DNA of 64,000 nt from Cognatundibacterium crateris (GTDB lineage: Bacteria > Pseudomonadota > Gammaproteobacteria > Burkholderiales > Burkholderiaceae_D), in assembly GCF_010078235.1 (NCBI RefSeq), contig NZ_JAABOS010000004.1:243816-307815 (forward strand), given 5' to 3'. The translations under genes and the position numbers were made by a program. How positions within the stretch are numbered: position 1 is the first letter of the stretch; each line of letters starts with the position of its first letter. Of this stretch, positions 16,265-26,262 are shown one piece after another. A model generated the notes under the pieces. The model saw only the letters and a program-made list of their open reading frames with translations, was not told the DNA's origin and ran no database searches.

Positions 16265-18142
16265 ATGAATGTCAAGTCGTTAAAAAGCAGGTTGATCTTT
16301 GCGATTGCCAGTCTGATCACGATCTGTACCGTGATATTGACGATAGGTAGTTATATCCGTATGAAGTCGCAGATAGAAGCTGGGCTGGCGAATGAAGTGC
16401 GTGGTGTGGCTGCTGGCTACGACGCAATTCTGGGTAACTGGATACAGGTCAATACCTCCATGGTGGCAAGTCTGGCAAACGCGGTAGGGAATGGTGCGGA
16501 TCTGACCACCAGCCTGACGATGACGCGCACCGGCGGCAGCTTTCTGAGTGTGTATCTGGGAACGCCAGATAAAACCTTCACCAATAATCCACCAAATCCA
16601 CCGCCTGCCGGCTATGACCCGACTGTGCGTCCCTGGTACAAGGCGGCAATGGAAGCTAAAAAGCCTATCGTGACTTCGGCCTATATGGGCGTGAACCCAC
16701 CTGGCTTGATGATCTCGTTTGCGGCACCGGTTAAAGGTGGCGAGGCCGGGGTGGTCGCGGCCGATGTGTTCCTGACCAAGATCGTGGAACAGATTTTAAA
16801 TATTAAACTGGCCGGTGATGGCTATGCCTTCCTGCTCGACAAATCCGGCCAGGTGCTGGCACATGCGGACCAGACCAAGGTGTTAAAACCAGCCAAAGAG
16901 ATCGCCGCTGAACTGGCGCTGGAAAATCTGTCTGGTCTGGCGGGTAAAAAAGAACTGATACAAAGTAGTGTTGCCGGTAAAGCCAGCTTTATCTATCTGC
17001 AGCAAATTAATGGATCTGATTTATATCTGGCGCTGGTGGTGGATAAGCAAAAAGCCCTGGCTTCGCTGGATCAGTTATTGATGATTTCCGCGGTGGTGCT
17101 GCTGATCTTGCTGGCTATCGTTTTGCCGGTCACCACCTGGCTGGTAGGGCATATGCTGTCAGGCTTGCAGCGCGTGCGCGATGCGATGCTGGCGATTGCA
17201 GCCGGTGGCGGTGACCTGACCCGCAAGATCGAGGTAGAGGGCGAAGACGAAGTGGCGCAGACCGCAGATGCATTTAATAATTTTATGGATCAGCTGCGCG
17301 TGATGGTGGTCGATGTGCGCAAAGCGACTGACTCGATTACAGTAGGTGCAACTGAAATTGCGACTGGGAATATGGATTTGTCCGGACGCACCGAGCAGCA
17401 GGCGTCTTCGCTTGAGCAAACCGCGGCGAGTATGGAAGAGCTGACCGAGGCCGTCCGTAATAATGCAGAAAATGCACGGGAAGCCAATCGTATGGCGGTG
17501 AATGCCTCGGACGTGGCGACGCAGGGGGGAGAGGTCGTCAATAAGGTGGTGACGACCATGCAGGGTATTTCAGACAGTTCACGTAAGATCGTTGACATCA
17601 TCAGCGTCATCGAGGGCATCGCATTCCAGACCAATATCCTGGCCTTGAATGCAGCCGTTGAGGCGGCGCGTGCCGGTGAGCAGGGACGCGGCTTTGCGGT
17701 GGTGGCGAGTGAAGTCCGTACGCTGGCGCAGCGCAGTGCGGCAGCAGCACAGGAAATCAAGAGTCTGATTGAAGACTCTGTCTCTAAAGTTAATGAGGGT
17801 TCGGAACTGGTCGATAAAGCTGGTGCTTCGATGACGCGTATCGTGTCAGCAGTCGATCAGGTGGCCGCAATTATTAATGAAATTACTTCCGCCTCGGCTG
17901 AGCAAAGCGATGGTATTCAGCAAGTGAATCAGGCGTTGGCGCACATGGATGAAGCGACTCAGCAAAATGCGGCGCTGGTTGAACAGGCCGCTGCAGCGGC
18001 CGGTTCACTGGAAGAGCAGGCCAACTTATTGAAAGTAGCGATGTCTGCCTTCCGTATGGAACACAATGCGCCTGCCACAAGGGTGAGTGCAGCAAGCGGC
18101 GCACGCTCAGGACGCCAGGCCAGTCTGGGGTATGACGCCTGA
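16265..18142 (+). CDS. Methyl-accepting chemotaxis protein with dCache sensor
   Basis: A 625-residue inner-membrane chemoreceptor. The N-terminus has a membrane segment (about 9-30), a periplasmic double-Cache sensor (about 35-270, with the typical [19 protein letters not shown]), and a second membrane segment (about 278-300). A HAMP domain and a long cytoplasmic coiled coil follow, with the conserved hairpin tip [20 protein letters not shown] that contacts CheA and CheW. dCache domains usually bind amino acids or organic acids, but the ligand is not evident. No CheB/CheR pentapeptide is seen at the C-terminus. It is a single gene with a GGGAGAG ribosome site; no clear FliA promoter was found. 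Confidence 0.94.
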   Translation: MNVKSLKSRLIFAIASLITICTVILTIGSYIRMKSQIEAGLANEVRGVAAGYDAILGNWIQVNTSMVASLANAVGNGADLTTSLTMTRTGGSFLSVYLGTPDKTFTNNPPNPPPAGYDPTVRPWYKAAMEAKKPIVTSAYMGVNPPGLMISFAAPVKGGEAGVVAADVFLTKIVEQILNIKLAGDGYAFLLDKSGQVLAHADQTKVLKPAKEIAAELALENLSGLAGKKELIQSSVAGKASFIYLQQINGSDLYLALVVDKQKALASLDQLLMISAVVLLILLAIVLPVTTWLVGHMLSGLQRVRDAMLAIAAGGGDLTRKIEVEGEDEVAQTADAFNNFMDQLRVMVVDVRKATDSITVGATEIATGNMDLSGRTEQQASSLEQTAASMEELTEAVRNNAENAREANRMAVNASDVATQGGEVVNKVVTTMQGISDSSRKIVDIISVIEGIAFQTNILALNAAVEAARAGEQGRGFAVVASEVRTLAQRSAAAAQEIKSLIEDSVSKVNEGSELVDKAGASMTRIVSAVDQVAAIINEITSASAEQSDGIQQVNQALAHMDEATQQNAALVEQAAAAAGSLEEQANLLKVAMSAFRMEHNAPATRVSAASGARSGRQASLGYDA

Positions 18143-18163
18143 GTGAGTCGTAACTCTTAAGTC

Positions 18164-18928
18164 TTAGGATAGGGTGGCAATCACCGGCGCATGATCCGAT
18201 GGTTGCTCCCATTTTCTGGGAGCCCGGTCTATCACGCAGGCTGTACAACGTTCTGCCAGCGGTTTGCTCAACAGGATGTGATCTATCCTGACTCCCTTGT
18301 TCAGCCGGAAGCCCAGTGCGCGGTAATCCCACCAGCTGAATAATTTATCCGCCTGTTCAAATTGCCGGAAGCTGTCGCTCAGACCCAGCTGTAGCAACTG
18401 CTGGAAAGCAGCACGCTCTTCCGGCGAGACCAGATTCATGCCTGCCCAGGCGGCCGGATCATGCACATCGCGGTCATCCGGGGCGATGTTGTAATCACCC
18501 AGCAAAGCCAGTTCAGGATGTTGCTGCATTTGTGCGCTGACCCAGTTGTGCAGCGCTGTCAGCCACTTGAGTTTGTACTGAAACTTATCGGAATCCGGCG
18601 CCTGTCCGTTTGGAATATAGGCACAGATAATCCGCATGCCCTGTATGGTCGCGGCGATGATTCTTTGCTGTTCATCCTCAAACAAGGGATTGTTTTTCTG
18701 GATGTCAGTCATAGGATGGCGCGACAGGATTGCGACTCCGTTATAGGTTTTCTGACCGGTATAGGCGACGTGATAACCGGCTGCCTCTATCTCCGCTTGC
18801 GGAAATTTATCGTCGGTCAGCTTGGTCTCCTGTATGCACAGAATATCGACCGGATTAGTTTCCAGCCAGCTCAATACCTGCGGCAGACGTACCTTCAGAG
18901 AATTGACGTTCCAGGTGCTCATTTGCAT
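18164..18928 (-). CDS. xthA: Exodeoxyribonuclease III
   Basis: AP endonuclease and 3'-5' exonuclease of base excision repair. The 254-residue protein has the family motifs WNVNSLKVRLPQVLSWLE, CIQETKLTDDKFP (catalytic Glu), LLGDYNIAPDDRDVHDP and a final SDHAPVIATL with the active-site Asp-His pair. GAGG at 18935-18939 sits 7 bases before the ATG at 18928, so that start is preferred to the ATG at 18922. It lies downstream of the pepA terminator on the same strand and is probably transcribed from its own promoter or by read-through. Confidence 0.95.
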   Translation of the reverse strand: MQMSTWNVNSLKVRLPQVLSWLETNPVDILCIQETKLTDDKFPQAEIEAAGYHVAYTGQKTYNGVAILSRHPMTDIQKNNPLFEDEQQRIIAATIQGMRIICAYIPNGQAPDSDKFQYKLKWLTALHNWVSAQMQQHPELALLGDYNIAPDDRDVHDPAAWAGMNLVSPEERAAFQQLLQLGLSDSFRQFEQADKLFSWWDYRALGFRLNKGVRIDHILLSKPLAERCTACVIDRAPRKWEQPSDHAPVIATLS

Positions 18929-18939
18929 AGTGCTACCTC

Positions 18940-18980
18940 AAAAAAAGAAAAGCCGTGCTCCAGGTGGAATGGAGCACGGC
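18940..18980 (-). terminator. Rho-independent terminator after pepA
   Basis: On the minus strand an 11-base stem (GCCGTGCTCCA / TGGAGCACGGC) is followed by TTTTCTTTTTTT. It lies about 55 bases after the pepA stop and just upstream of xthA. Confidence 0.9.
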
Positions 18981-19036
18981 CTGATTTAACTGCTCAGGAC
19001 TGCAGGCGCAGAGTCAGCCAGCTGACTCCGTCCTGA

Positions 19037-20545
19037 TCAGCCTGCGCGGTTGATCAGGAAAGTTGTCAGCATCGGTACCGGACGGCCGGTGGAACCTTTT
19101 GCTGCGCCGGACTTCCAGGCTGTGCCAGCGATATCCAGATGCGCCCAGGTGTATTTCTTGGTGAAACGCTCCAGGAAGCAGGCTGCAGTAATACTGCCGC
19201 CAGCCGGGCCGCCGATATTGGCCATGTCGGCAAAATTCGATTTCAGTTGCTCGTTATAAGCTTCTTCAATCGGCATACGCCATGCGGTATCACCGCTTTG
19301 CTTACCGGCAGCCAGCAATTCATTGGCCAATGCATCATGGACTGCATCGTGACGTGTGAACAAACCGGTATTGTGATGACCCAGCGAAGTCACGCAGGCA
19401 CCAGTCAGGGTGGCAACGTCGATGACCGCAGCCGGATTGAAACGTTCAGTGTAGGTCAGTGCGTCACACAGAATCAGACGGCCTTCGGCGTCCGTGTTCA
19501 GGATTTCTATAGTCTGGCCAGACATCGAGGTCACGATGTCGCCCGGACGGGTCGCGGTACCGGATGGCATATTTTCGCAAGTCGGGATCACTGCGTAGAC
19601 GTTCAGCTTGAGTTTCATTTCGCCGATGGCACGCATGGTACCCAGCACAGATGCGGCGCCGCCCATGTCGTATTTCATCTCATCCATGCCAGCACCCGGT
19701 TTCAGGGAAATGCCGCCGGAATCGAAAGTGATACCTTTACCTACCAGTACAACTGGCGCATCTTTCGCTTTGCCGCCGCTATGCTTGAGGACGATGAACT
19801 TCGGTGGTTCAACAGTGCCATTGGTCACGGACAGGAAGCTGCCCATTTTGAGTGCCTGTATCTGTTTGCGATCCAATACCTCAGCGACCATCTTGTAGTC
19901 AGTCGCGATCTGTTTAGCGGTATTGGCCAGATAAGTCGGTGTGCAGACGTTAGGTGGCAGATTGCCGAGTTCTTTGGTCAGATCAACGCCATTCGCCAGT
20001 GCGATGCTTTGTGCCAGTGCGGATTTGGCCGCAGTCGCTTCAGCAGCGGCAACCGCAAATGCCACTTTTTTCACGCCTGCAGTGCTGGTGTCTTTTTTGC
20101 TCTTCAGTCCATCAGCGCGGAAGATGCTGTCGCGGAAGGCCAACACGGCTGCATTCAGGGACCAGTTGACAGTGCGCTCTTTGACGCCAGGCAGAGCAAT
20201 AACTGCGTCGTTTGCGCCTAAACCTGCTAAAGTGCGGGCTGCTGCGGCAACGGCGGACTGATAGGCTTTTTCAGTCACAAGTTCGGAAGCTTCACCCAGA
20301 CCTACCAGTAACACGCGTTCAGCGGCGATATCGCTGAGATTGCGTAACAACAGGGAGGAGCCGGCCTTGCCGGTGATGTCGCCGGATTTCAGCGCTGCAG
20401 CGATGGCGCCGGACGCATCCAGTGCAGTAGCAGCGACCGACAATTTTTTATTTTCGAATACACCAACAACGATACAAGCGGTTTTGATCGCCTTGTGGGC
20501 AGTTGAGGCACTTTTTGCGTCGATTGATTTTATGCTAAAGTCCAC
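19037..20545 (-). CDS. pepA: Leucyl aminopeptidase PepA
   Basis: Cytosolic M17 dimetal aminopeptidase that removes N-terminal residues from peptides; in some bacteria it also binds DNA. The 502-residue protein shows [20 protein letters not shown] and the signature [16 protein letters not shown], which together supply the Lys, Asp, Glu and Arg metal and catalytic residues. The translation begins [14 protein letters not shown] from a GTG codon at 20545, supported by AGAGGAGT 6 bases upstream. The lptF gene starts only 50 bases away in the other direction, so the two promoters share a very short region. Confidence 0.96.
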   Translation of the reverse strand: MDFSIKSIDAKSASTAHKAIKTACIVVGVFENKKLSVAATALDASGAIAAALKSGDITGKAGSSLLLRNLSDIAAERVLLVGLGEASELVTEKAYQSAVAAAARTLAGLGANDAVIALPGVKERTVNWSLNAAVLAFRDSIFRADGLKSKKDTSTAGVKKVAFAVAAAEATAAKSALAQSIALANGVDLTKELGNLPPNVCTPTYLANTAKQIATDYKMVAEVLDRKQIQALKMGSFLSVTNGTVEPPKFIVLKHSGGKAKDAPVVLVGKGITFDSGGISLKPGAGMDEMKYDMGGAASVLGTMRAIGEMKLKLNVYAVIPTCENMPSGTATRPGDIVTSMSGQTIEILNTDAEGRLILCDALTYTERFNPAAVIDVATLTGACVTSLGHHNTGLFTRHDAVHDALANELLAAGKQSGDTAWRMPIEEAYNEQLKSNFADMANIGGPAGGSITAACFLERFTKKYTWAHLDIAGTAWKSGAAKGSTGRPVPMLTTFLINRAG

Positions 20546-20557
20546 GTATTACTCCTC

Positions 20558-20588
20558 TTGGTAAGTCTCGTAAAACAGACATTATAAT
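20558..20588 (+). promoter_or_regulatory. Likely lptFG promoter giving a near-leaderless transcript
   Basis: A perfect TATAAT at 20583-20588 ends 7 bases before the lptF ATG. A weak TTGGTA lies 19 bases upstream of it. The expected transcription start is at or next to the ATG, and no ribosome site is present between the box and the codon. Confidence 0.55.
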
Positions 20589-20595
20589 CCTTCTC

Positions 20596-21726
20596 ATGAT
20601 TTTTCAACGCGCGCTTCGACGTGAATTGCTGAGTGCAGCTGGCGCAGTCCTTGCAACCCTCTTCGTTATTACTGTTACCTGGATGCTGATCCGCGTGCTG
20701 GAACAGGCTGCTGGCGGTAAAGTCGCCTCATCCGATGTGCTGGCACTGATAGGCTTTATGTCCTTGATGTATCTGCCAATTTTGCTCATCCTGACCGGAT
20801 TCATTTCAGTGCTGCTGGTGGTCACCCGCAGCTATCAGGAATCTGAAATGGTGGTCTGGTTTGCTTCGGGTTTGAGTCTGACACAATGGATAAGTCCTGT
20901 CATTAAGTTCGGTTTTCCTATCGTCGCACTGACGGCATTTCTGAGCTTTTTTGCCAGCCCTTGGGCCAACCGTCAGAGTGTGGAATTTGAAGAACGTTTT
21001 CAAAAGCGTTCAGACATTTCCAAGGTTTCCCCCGGTAAGTTTCAGGAATCTTCCGCTTCTGACCGGATTTTCTTTGTCGAGGAAGTCGCAGGCGATCTCA
21101 GTAAAGTGCAGAATATCTTCATCAACACCGTTAAGGATGGGCGTTCCAGTGTGGTGGTGGCGAAAGAGGGCAAAATAGAGATTGATAAATACGGGGACAA
21201 GTTTCTGGTCATGGACAGAGGCCGCCGCTATGACGGTCTGCCGACCGCACCGGATTTTCAAATGATGCAGTTTGAACGTTATGGCGTATTGGTTTCCAGT
21301 CAGTCGAATGCCTTGAATAGCGATAATTCCGCCAAGTCCATGCCCTTGTCTGAATTGTTGTTTCAGCCAGATTTCCATAAACAGGCTGAGCTGCTATGGC
21401 GTATCTCGCTGCCTGTGATGGCGGCCGTATTGATGTTGCTTGCGATTCCCTTGGGGTTTGTCAATCCACGCGTCGGGCGCTCAGCCAATCTGATTGTCGC
21501 CTTGCTGGCCACAGTGTTTTATCTGACGATGGTGAATATTTCCCAATCTCTGGTGTTACAGGGACGGACCGCGTTTGCCTTGGGCTGGTGGCCGGTCCAT
21601 GCTGCGGTCGCAGTGCTGGTCTGGCTGTTGTTTGCCTGGCGATTAAAAATTAACAGCCGTTGGCATCCGGCCGGTATCTGGGCACGCTGCAAGTCTGGCG
21701 CAACACGCAAAGCGAGTGCAGCATGA
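20596..21726 (+). CDS. lptF: LPS export permease LptF
   Basis: Inner-membrane subunit of LptB2FG, which extracts lipopolysaccharide from the membrane and passes it to LptC/LptA. The 376-residue protein has an N-terminal pair of membrane segments (MIFQRALRRELLSAAGAVLA onward), a third segment near residue 100, a periplasmic beta-jellyroll region (about 130-260) and three C-terminal membrane segments. The family loop LPLGFVNPRVGRS-like sequence (IPLGFVNPRVGRSANLIV) is present. It overlaps lptG by four bases (ATGA), so the two are translationally coupled. The start is fixed by the conserved N-terminus; there is almost no 5' leader. Confidence 0.95.
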   Translation: MIFQRALRRELLSAAGAVLATLFVITVTWMLIRVLEQAAGGKVASSDVLALIGFMSLMYLPILLILTGFISVLLVVTRSYQESEMVVWFASGLSLTQWISPVIKFGFPIVALTAFLSFFASPWANRQSVEFEERFQKRSDISKVSPGKFQESSASDRIFFVEEVAGDLSKVQNIFINTVKDGRSSVVVAKEGKIEIDKYGDKFLVMDRGRRYDGLPTAPDFQMMQFERYGVLVSSQSNALNSDNSAKSMPLSELLFQPDFHKQAELLWRISLPVMAAVLMLLAIPLGFVNPRVGRSANLIVALLATVFYLTMVNISQSLVLQGRTAFALGWWPVHAAVAVLVWLLFAWRLKINSRWHPAGIWARCKSGATRKASAA

Positions 21727-22853
21727 AGATTTTACAAAAGTATTTTGGTACCGAGATTATCCGTGCCGTGGCGTTTGTCATGCTGGCTTTGCTGGCGCTG
21801 TTCTCTTTCTTTGATTTGATGAAGGAATTGCAGTCGGTGAACAGTGGCAGTTATCGCCTGTTGAATGCGGTGTTTTATGTATTGATGGGCTTGCCCGGCT
21901 ATGTCTATGAGTTTATGCCGATTGCGGTGCTGATCGGTACTATTTATGTGCTGGCGCAGTTTGCATCTAATTCAGAATTCACCATCATGCGCTCTGCCAG
22001 TATGTCGACGGTAACCGCGCTGACGATGTTGATGAAAATAGGCCTGATCTTTGTCGCGCTGACCTTTTTGTTTGGTGAAGTCATCGCACCGGCCAGTACC
22101 AAATTCGCTGAGAGTATGAAACTCAAAGCACTGGGCGCATCGCAAAAGAAGGAGTTCCGCACCGGCTTGTGGACTAAGGATTTGGTACGTGAAAACGGGC
22201 TTAGCGGTGAGATCACAGGATCACGTTTTCTGAACGTGAAAGAGATCACGCCAGCGCGCCAGCTGAGGGATGTGCGGGTCTATGAATTCGATAAAGAATT
22301 CCGTCTGAGCCGTGAAGTCACTGCCAGCACAGCGGACTATATCGGTAAAAATACCTGGCGCCTGACCGATGTGGCTGAGACTTCGTTCCCGGTCACTTTA
22401 TCGAGTGAAGACATTAATAAGGTGAAAACGGCGCGCTACCCGAGCCGGGATGTGGTCTCAGAAGTGACCCCGGAAATACTGACGGTATTGTTCGCTGATC
22501 CGGATCGTATGTCTGCCGTTGATCTTGCTGCCTATACCCGCCATCTGGTTGATAATAAACAGGATAGCGAACGCTATGAAATCGCATTCTGGAAAAAAGT
22601 GACTTATCCGCTGGCCATCCTGGTCATGATGGCGCTGGCTTTGCCTTTTGCTTATCTGCACGTGCGCAGTGGTGGTGTGAGCTTTAAAATTTTCAGCGGC
22701 ATCATGATAGGCATGGTGTTTTATCTCATCAACAGCCTGTTTTCCCATATCGGTTTACTCAATACCTGGCCACCGTATGTGACAGCATTGGTACCCAGTG
22801 CCTTGTTTATGGGCCTGGCCTTGGCGGGATTACGTTACGTAGAAAGACATTAA
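21723..22853 (+). CDS. lptG: LPS export permease LptG
   Basis: Second membrane subunit of the LptB2FG lipopolysaccharide transporter. The 376-residue protein starts MKILQKYFGTEIIRAVAFVM, has six predicted membrane segments in two groups of three and a periplasmic domain between (about 130-265). Conserved family stretches include LPGYVYEFMPIAVLIGTIYV and the C-terminal RSGGVSFKIFSGIMIG. The start at 21723 overlaps the lptF stop in an ATGA; the longer frame from 21660 runs inside lptF and is rejected. The next gene, cbiX-like, starts on the last base of the lptG stop codon. Confidence 0.95.
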   Translation: MKILQKYFGTEIIRAVAFVMLALLALFSFFDLMKELQSVNSGSYRLLNAVFYVLMGLPGYVYEFMPIAVLIGTIYVLAQFASNSEFTIMRSASMSTVTALTMLMKIGLIFVALTFLFGEVIAPASTKFAESMKLKALGASQKKEFRTGLWTKDLVRENGLSGEITGSRFLNVKEITPARQLRDVRVYEFDKEFRLSREVTASTADYIGKNTWRLTDVAETSFPVTLSSEDINKVKTARYPSRDVVSEVTPEILTVLFADPDRMSAVDLAAYTRHLVDNKQDSERYEIAFWKKVTYPLAILVMMALALPFAYLHVRSGGVSFKIFSGIMIGMVFYLINSLFSHIGLLNTWPPYVTALVPSALFMGLALAGLRYVERH

Positions 22854-23215
22854 TGAAAGCAATCGTATTATTTGCGCATGGCGCAAGGGATCCAAGATGG
22901 GCTGCACCATTTGAGCGTTTGCAGAAATTGACTCAGGACGCCTTGCCCGAGGTCGTCGTCAGACTGTCGTTTCTGGAGTTTATGTCACCGGCTTTGCCGG
23001 AACTGGTGGCAGAGCTGGCGCAGCAGGGCTGTGAGCAGATTTCCGTAGTGCCGGTTTTTCTGGGGCAGGGCGGCCATGTGTTGCGTGATCTGCCGGTGAT
23101 GCTGGACAGTTTGCGTACAGAGTATCCGGCTATCCAGTTCCGGCTTTCCACAGCCGTCGGCGAGGATGCGGCAGTGTTAATGGCGATACGTGATTATTGT
23201 GTGACCCAGATATAA
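22853..23215 (+). CDS. cbiX: Short CbiX/SirB-type sirohydrochlorin chelatase
   Basis: A 120-residue small chelatase of the CbiX short class, which inserts Co or Fe into sirohydrochlorin and probably works as a homodimer. The N-terminal FAHGARDPRW holds the metal-binding histidine at about position 8, and VVPVFLGQGGHVLRDLP carries the second. Its start overlaps the lptG stop by one base, so it is read from the lptFG transcript. Near a SUMT gene and a siroheme-dependent sulfite reductase (24-30 kb), a role in siroheme formation is plausible. That role is inferred; cobalt insertion remains possible. Confidence 0.88.
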   Translation: MKAIVLFAHGARDPRWAAPFERLQKLTQDALPEVVVRLSFLEFMSPALPELVAELAQQGCEQISVVPVFLGQGGHVLRDLPVMLDSLRTEYPAIQFRLSTAVGEDAAVLMAIRDYCVTQI

Positions 23216-23468
23216 AACCTGCGTGCTCTGGCTGTATCGCTGTATCAATGTTAGGCATGCATACGATTTGCTGCGCATAAAACATACATAAAACACACTT
23301 AAGCCACGCATACAGCCTAATTTCTCTTTTCCCCTTTTCTTCTCATCGATTCATTGCTTTAATGCAGCATATGTAGCATTAAAGCATGTATAGGATAGAG
23401 ATGACAGTGCTGTGCAGCAGTCATCTACGCAGTATCTTTGATTAACCCGGACCGGGGGAGAGTCGCTG

Positions 23469-24209
23469 ATGCCAGGGATAAAACTGCTATTGGGCTGGTA
23501 CTTGCTTGCATTGACGCCAGCCTGGGCTGCCGAAATCATCGTGGTCGGCACCGATTTTTCGCATGTTTTTGAGCAGGATAAAGAGGGCAAATTCGATGGC
23601 TTGGCGGTCGCCACGCTGAACGAACTCGCCAGAAAAAATGGTGATCAGCTCAGCTTCGCGCTCTACCCCTGGAGTCGCGCACAGTGGATGGTCGAGACCG
23701 GACAAGCTCATATCCTGATAGGTCCCTACAAAACACCTGAACGAGAAGCTAAGTTCTTGTTTTCCAGACGGGCTTTTTATCGCGACTATATGCTGTTCTA
23801 TGTCAGGGCTGGCGAGGGGCTGAGCTGGGATGGCAACTTACAGAATCTGATCGGCAAAAAAACCGGCGTCATCAATGGCTGGGTGTACACCCCTCAGTTT
23901 GAGCAAATGCGCAGCCGTTTACAACCGGTGGTCGCCAACACCTTAGCAAATGGCCTCAATATGTTGCAGGCACAGCGTATAGACTGGCTGGCTACGAACT
24001 TGCGCAATGCCGATGGCGTAATGCGACGCCTGAATACGGACGCAAAATTAGTCGCGGTCGAGCCACCCATTGGCATTCAGGATGGCTACTTCGCGTATTG
24101 TCAGCAATGCGATGCGCTGCGTCAGAAATATGATGCAGCATTTGAACAACTGCAGCAAACTCCTTTATGGCAGCAGTTGGCGGCGCGCTATGCGGTCAGG
24201 GTGCCCTGA
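23469..24209 (+). CDS. Periplasmic substrate-binding protein, SBP family 3-like
   Basis: A 246-residue protein with a signal peptide (MPGIKLLLGWYLLALTPAWAAEI, cleavage after AWA) and a type II periplasmic binding fold. Recognisable elements are the domain-1 start IIVVGTDFSHVFEQDKEGKFDGLAVATL, the middle LIGPYKTPEREAKFLFSRRAFY and the hinge return LIGKKTGVINGWVYT. These resemble polar amino-acid binding proteins, but no ABC permease or ATPase genes are nearby. It may be an orphan receptor. It is preceded by GGGGGAGAG and about 250 bases without a gene. The ligand is unknown. Confidence 0.82.
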   Translation: MPGIKLLLGWYLLALTPAWAAEIIVVGTDFSHVFEQDKEGKFDGLAVATLNELARKNGDQLSFALYPWSRAQWMVETGQAHILIGPYKTPEREAKFLFSRRAFYRDYMLFYVRAGEGLSWDGNLQNLIGKKTGVINGWVYTPQFEQMRSRLQPVVANTLANGLNMLQAQRIDWLATNLRNADGVMRRLNTDAKLVAVEPPIGIQDGYFAYCQQCDALRQKYDAAFEQLQQTPLWQQLAARYAVRVP

Positions 24210-24214
24210 GCTGT

Positions 24215-24931
24215 TTAAGGACGGCGCTGACGCATGGCTTCGCCCATCATCACCAGTACCGGTCCCGATGAGCTGTGCAGCCCTTGCGCTAACTGCTGCA
24301 GTGTCATGTGGGAAATGACTTCATCGGCGCGGCTGCAGTTTTCTATCACAACGACCGGATGCGTCTCAGGATGACCAGCCGCCAGCATGCGGTTTGCGGT
24401 CAGCATGGCTTCGCGCCCGCCCATGTATTGCACCAGGGTGTCGCATTCCGGGATGCGGGTATCCGCCACTTCGCCAGGTGCGGTGCTGGAGGTGAATAAG
24501 GCCACGCTGCGTGCCACGCCGCGTTTGGTCAGAGGCTGGCGCACACTGGCCGCAGCAGCCAGCGCGGTGGTGATGCCAGGTACGATTTCGTAACTGATAC
24601 CAGCCGCTTCCAGCGCACGGATCTCTTCATCGGCACGCCCGAATAACATAGGATCGCCACCTTTGAGCCTCACTACCAGACTGTGCGTCTGCGCCTGGCT
24701 GATGATTTGCTGGTTGATCTCATCCTGCGCAGCAGAACGTTGTCCGCTGCGTTTGCCGACCGAAATCTTCAGCGCCTGCGGACACAATTCCAGCATCTCT
24801 GCGGTAACCAGAGCGTCATACAGCACCACGTCAGCCTGAGCCAGCAGACGGGCGCCGCGTACTGTGATCAGATCGGCAGCGCCGGGGCCGGCGCCGATCA
24901 GAAACACCCTGGCAGTTGCTGACTGACTCAA
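24215..24931 (-). CDS. cobA: Uroporphyrinogen-III C-methyltransferase (SUMT)
   Basis: Adds two methyl groups from SAM to uroporphyrinogen III to give precorrin-2, the branch point to siroheme and cobalamin. The 238-residue protein is the stand-alone form. It has the start VFLIGAGPGAADLITVRGARLLA, the signature VVLYDALV, and the conserved RLKGGDPMLFGRADEEI. The N-terminal CysG dehydrogenase/chelatase domain is absent, so later siroheme steps need other genes. It is last in the sulfur operon, overlapping cysN by four bases, consistent with supplying siroheme to CysI. Confidence 0.94.
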   Translation of the reverse strand: MSQSATARVFLIGAGPGAADLITVRGARLLAQADVVLYDALVTAEMLELCPQALKISVGKRSGQRSAAQDEINQQIISQAQTHSLVVRLKGGDPMLFGRADEEIRALEAAGISYEIVPGITTALAAAASVRQPLTKRGVARSVALFTSSTAPGEVADTRIPECDTLVQYMGGREAMLTANRMLAAGHPETHPVVVIENCSRADEVISHMTLQQLAQGLHSSSGPVLVMMGEAMRQRRP

Positions 24932-26262
24932 GCGGCTTCCCCGAGGCGTATCATGCCCGCTGCGACTGTTTGATGCGTGACTTCGTCGATCAGGATGAAC
25001 GAACCGGTCGAGCGCAGATCGGTGTAATTATCTGCGGCCAGCGGCTGCTGCACGTTGATCGAGACACTGGCGATATCGTTCAGTTTCAGGCTGTCAGCCG
25101 GACGACGTTGCTGGGTATTGATATCAAGGATGGTATCTATCGCCGTCACCCGCGCAGCAACCTGACGGGTCGTATGCTTGAGCCAGTATTTGCGGCGTAC
25201 ATCCAGTGCATCTTCCGACAACCAGCATAAATCAGCCTTGACTGTTTTTTGCAGGGTGGCTGGACGTTGCGCATCCACCAGCATATCGCCGCGTGAGATA
25301 TCCAGATATTCATTGAGCAGGATGGTGACTGACTGACCGACTACTGCGGTATCAAGCGAGCCATCCAGAGTCAGGATGTCTTTGACGGTCGCTTGCTGAT
25401 TGCCAGGTTGTACCAGCAACTGATCACCTTTACTGACTTTGCCCGCTTCGATACGTCCCATGTAACCGCGGAAGTCATTCGCTTCATGGCCATTATGACG
25501 CGCCACTAACTGTACCGGGAAGCGGAAGGCTTCCTCTTGCGAGGCATCGTACACGCTTAAGGATTCCAGCAAGTCGATCAGGGTAGGTCCCTGATACCAA
25601 GGCATCATGTCCGAGGCCGCGACCACATTGTCTCCAGCCAGCGCAGACAGCGGCACCGCATGGATGTCACGCAAACCAAGTTGTGCGGCAAATTTCTGAT
25701 ATTCAGCCACGATGCGTTCATACACAGACTGATCATAATCGACCAGATCCATTTTATTGACGGCCACGATCACATGCTCAATCTGCAGTAACTGGGCGAT
25801 GGTGGAATGGCGCTTAGTCTGTACCAGCAAATCCACGCTGCCATCTTCATGCAGTTTGACTTTGGACACGTCGATCAGAATGATCACGGCATCCGCAGTC
25901 GAGGCGCCAGTCACCATATTGCGTGTGTACTGTTCATGGCCAGGTGTATCGGCGATGATGAATTTACGCTTAGGAGTGGCAAAGTAACGGTAGGCCACGT
26001 CGATCGTGATGCCTTGTTCGCGCTCCGCTTCCAGACCATCGGTCAACAGCGATAAATCAATGGTATCGCCTACGGTACGCTTGTGTTTGGCGCGTGAAAT
26101 AGCATCCAGCTGATCGGCAAAAATGCCCTTGCTGTCGAACAGCAGGCGGCCGATCAAAGTACTTTTTCCATCATCAACGGAACCCGCAGTGATGAAGCGT
26201 AACAGTCCGCGCTCGCTCAGGCCGGCGGCGTTGCTGACGGTGGAGGTGCTTGCTGCAGTCAT
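24928..26262 (-). CDS. cysN: Sulfate adenylyltransferase subunit 1 (CysN)
   Basis: GTPase subunit of ATP sulfurylase; GTP hydrolysis drives CysD to form APS from sulfate and ATP. The 444-residue protein has an EF-Tu-like G domain with G1 GSVDDGKSTLIGRLLFDSK, G3 DTPGHEQYTRNM and G4 NKMDLV, followed by two beta-barrel domains. It ends at residue 444, so there is no fused APS kinase (CysC) domain. Its start overlaps the cysD stop by one base and its end overlaps cobA, showing a tightly packed operon. Confidence 0.95.
   Translation of the reverse strand: MTAASTSTVSNAAGLSERGLLRFITAGSVDDGKSTLIGRLLFDSKGIFADQLDAISRAKHKRTVGDTIDLSLLTDGLEAEREQGITIDVAYRYFATPKRKFIIADTPGHEQYTRNMVTGASTADAVIILIDVSKVKLHEDGSVDLLVQTKRHSTIAQLLQIEHVIVAVNKMDLVDYDQSVYERIVAEYQKFAAQLGLRDIHAVPLSALAGDNVVAASDMMPWYQGPTLIDLLESLSVYDASQEEAFRFPVQLVARHNGHEANDFRGYMGRIEAGKVSKGDQLLVQPGNQQATVKDILTLDGSLDTAVVGQSVTILLNEYLDISRGDMLVDAQRPATLQKTVKADLCWLSEDALDVRRKYWLKHTTRQVAARVTAIDTILDINTQQRRPADSLKLNDIASVSINVQQPLAADNYTDLRSTGSFILIDEVTHQTVAAGMIRLGEAA

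Noticed and set aside
19139-20221. 360-residue open frame antisense to pepA
   Set aside because: No family features; pepA has clear metal and catalytic motifs on the other strand.
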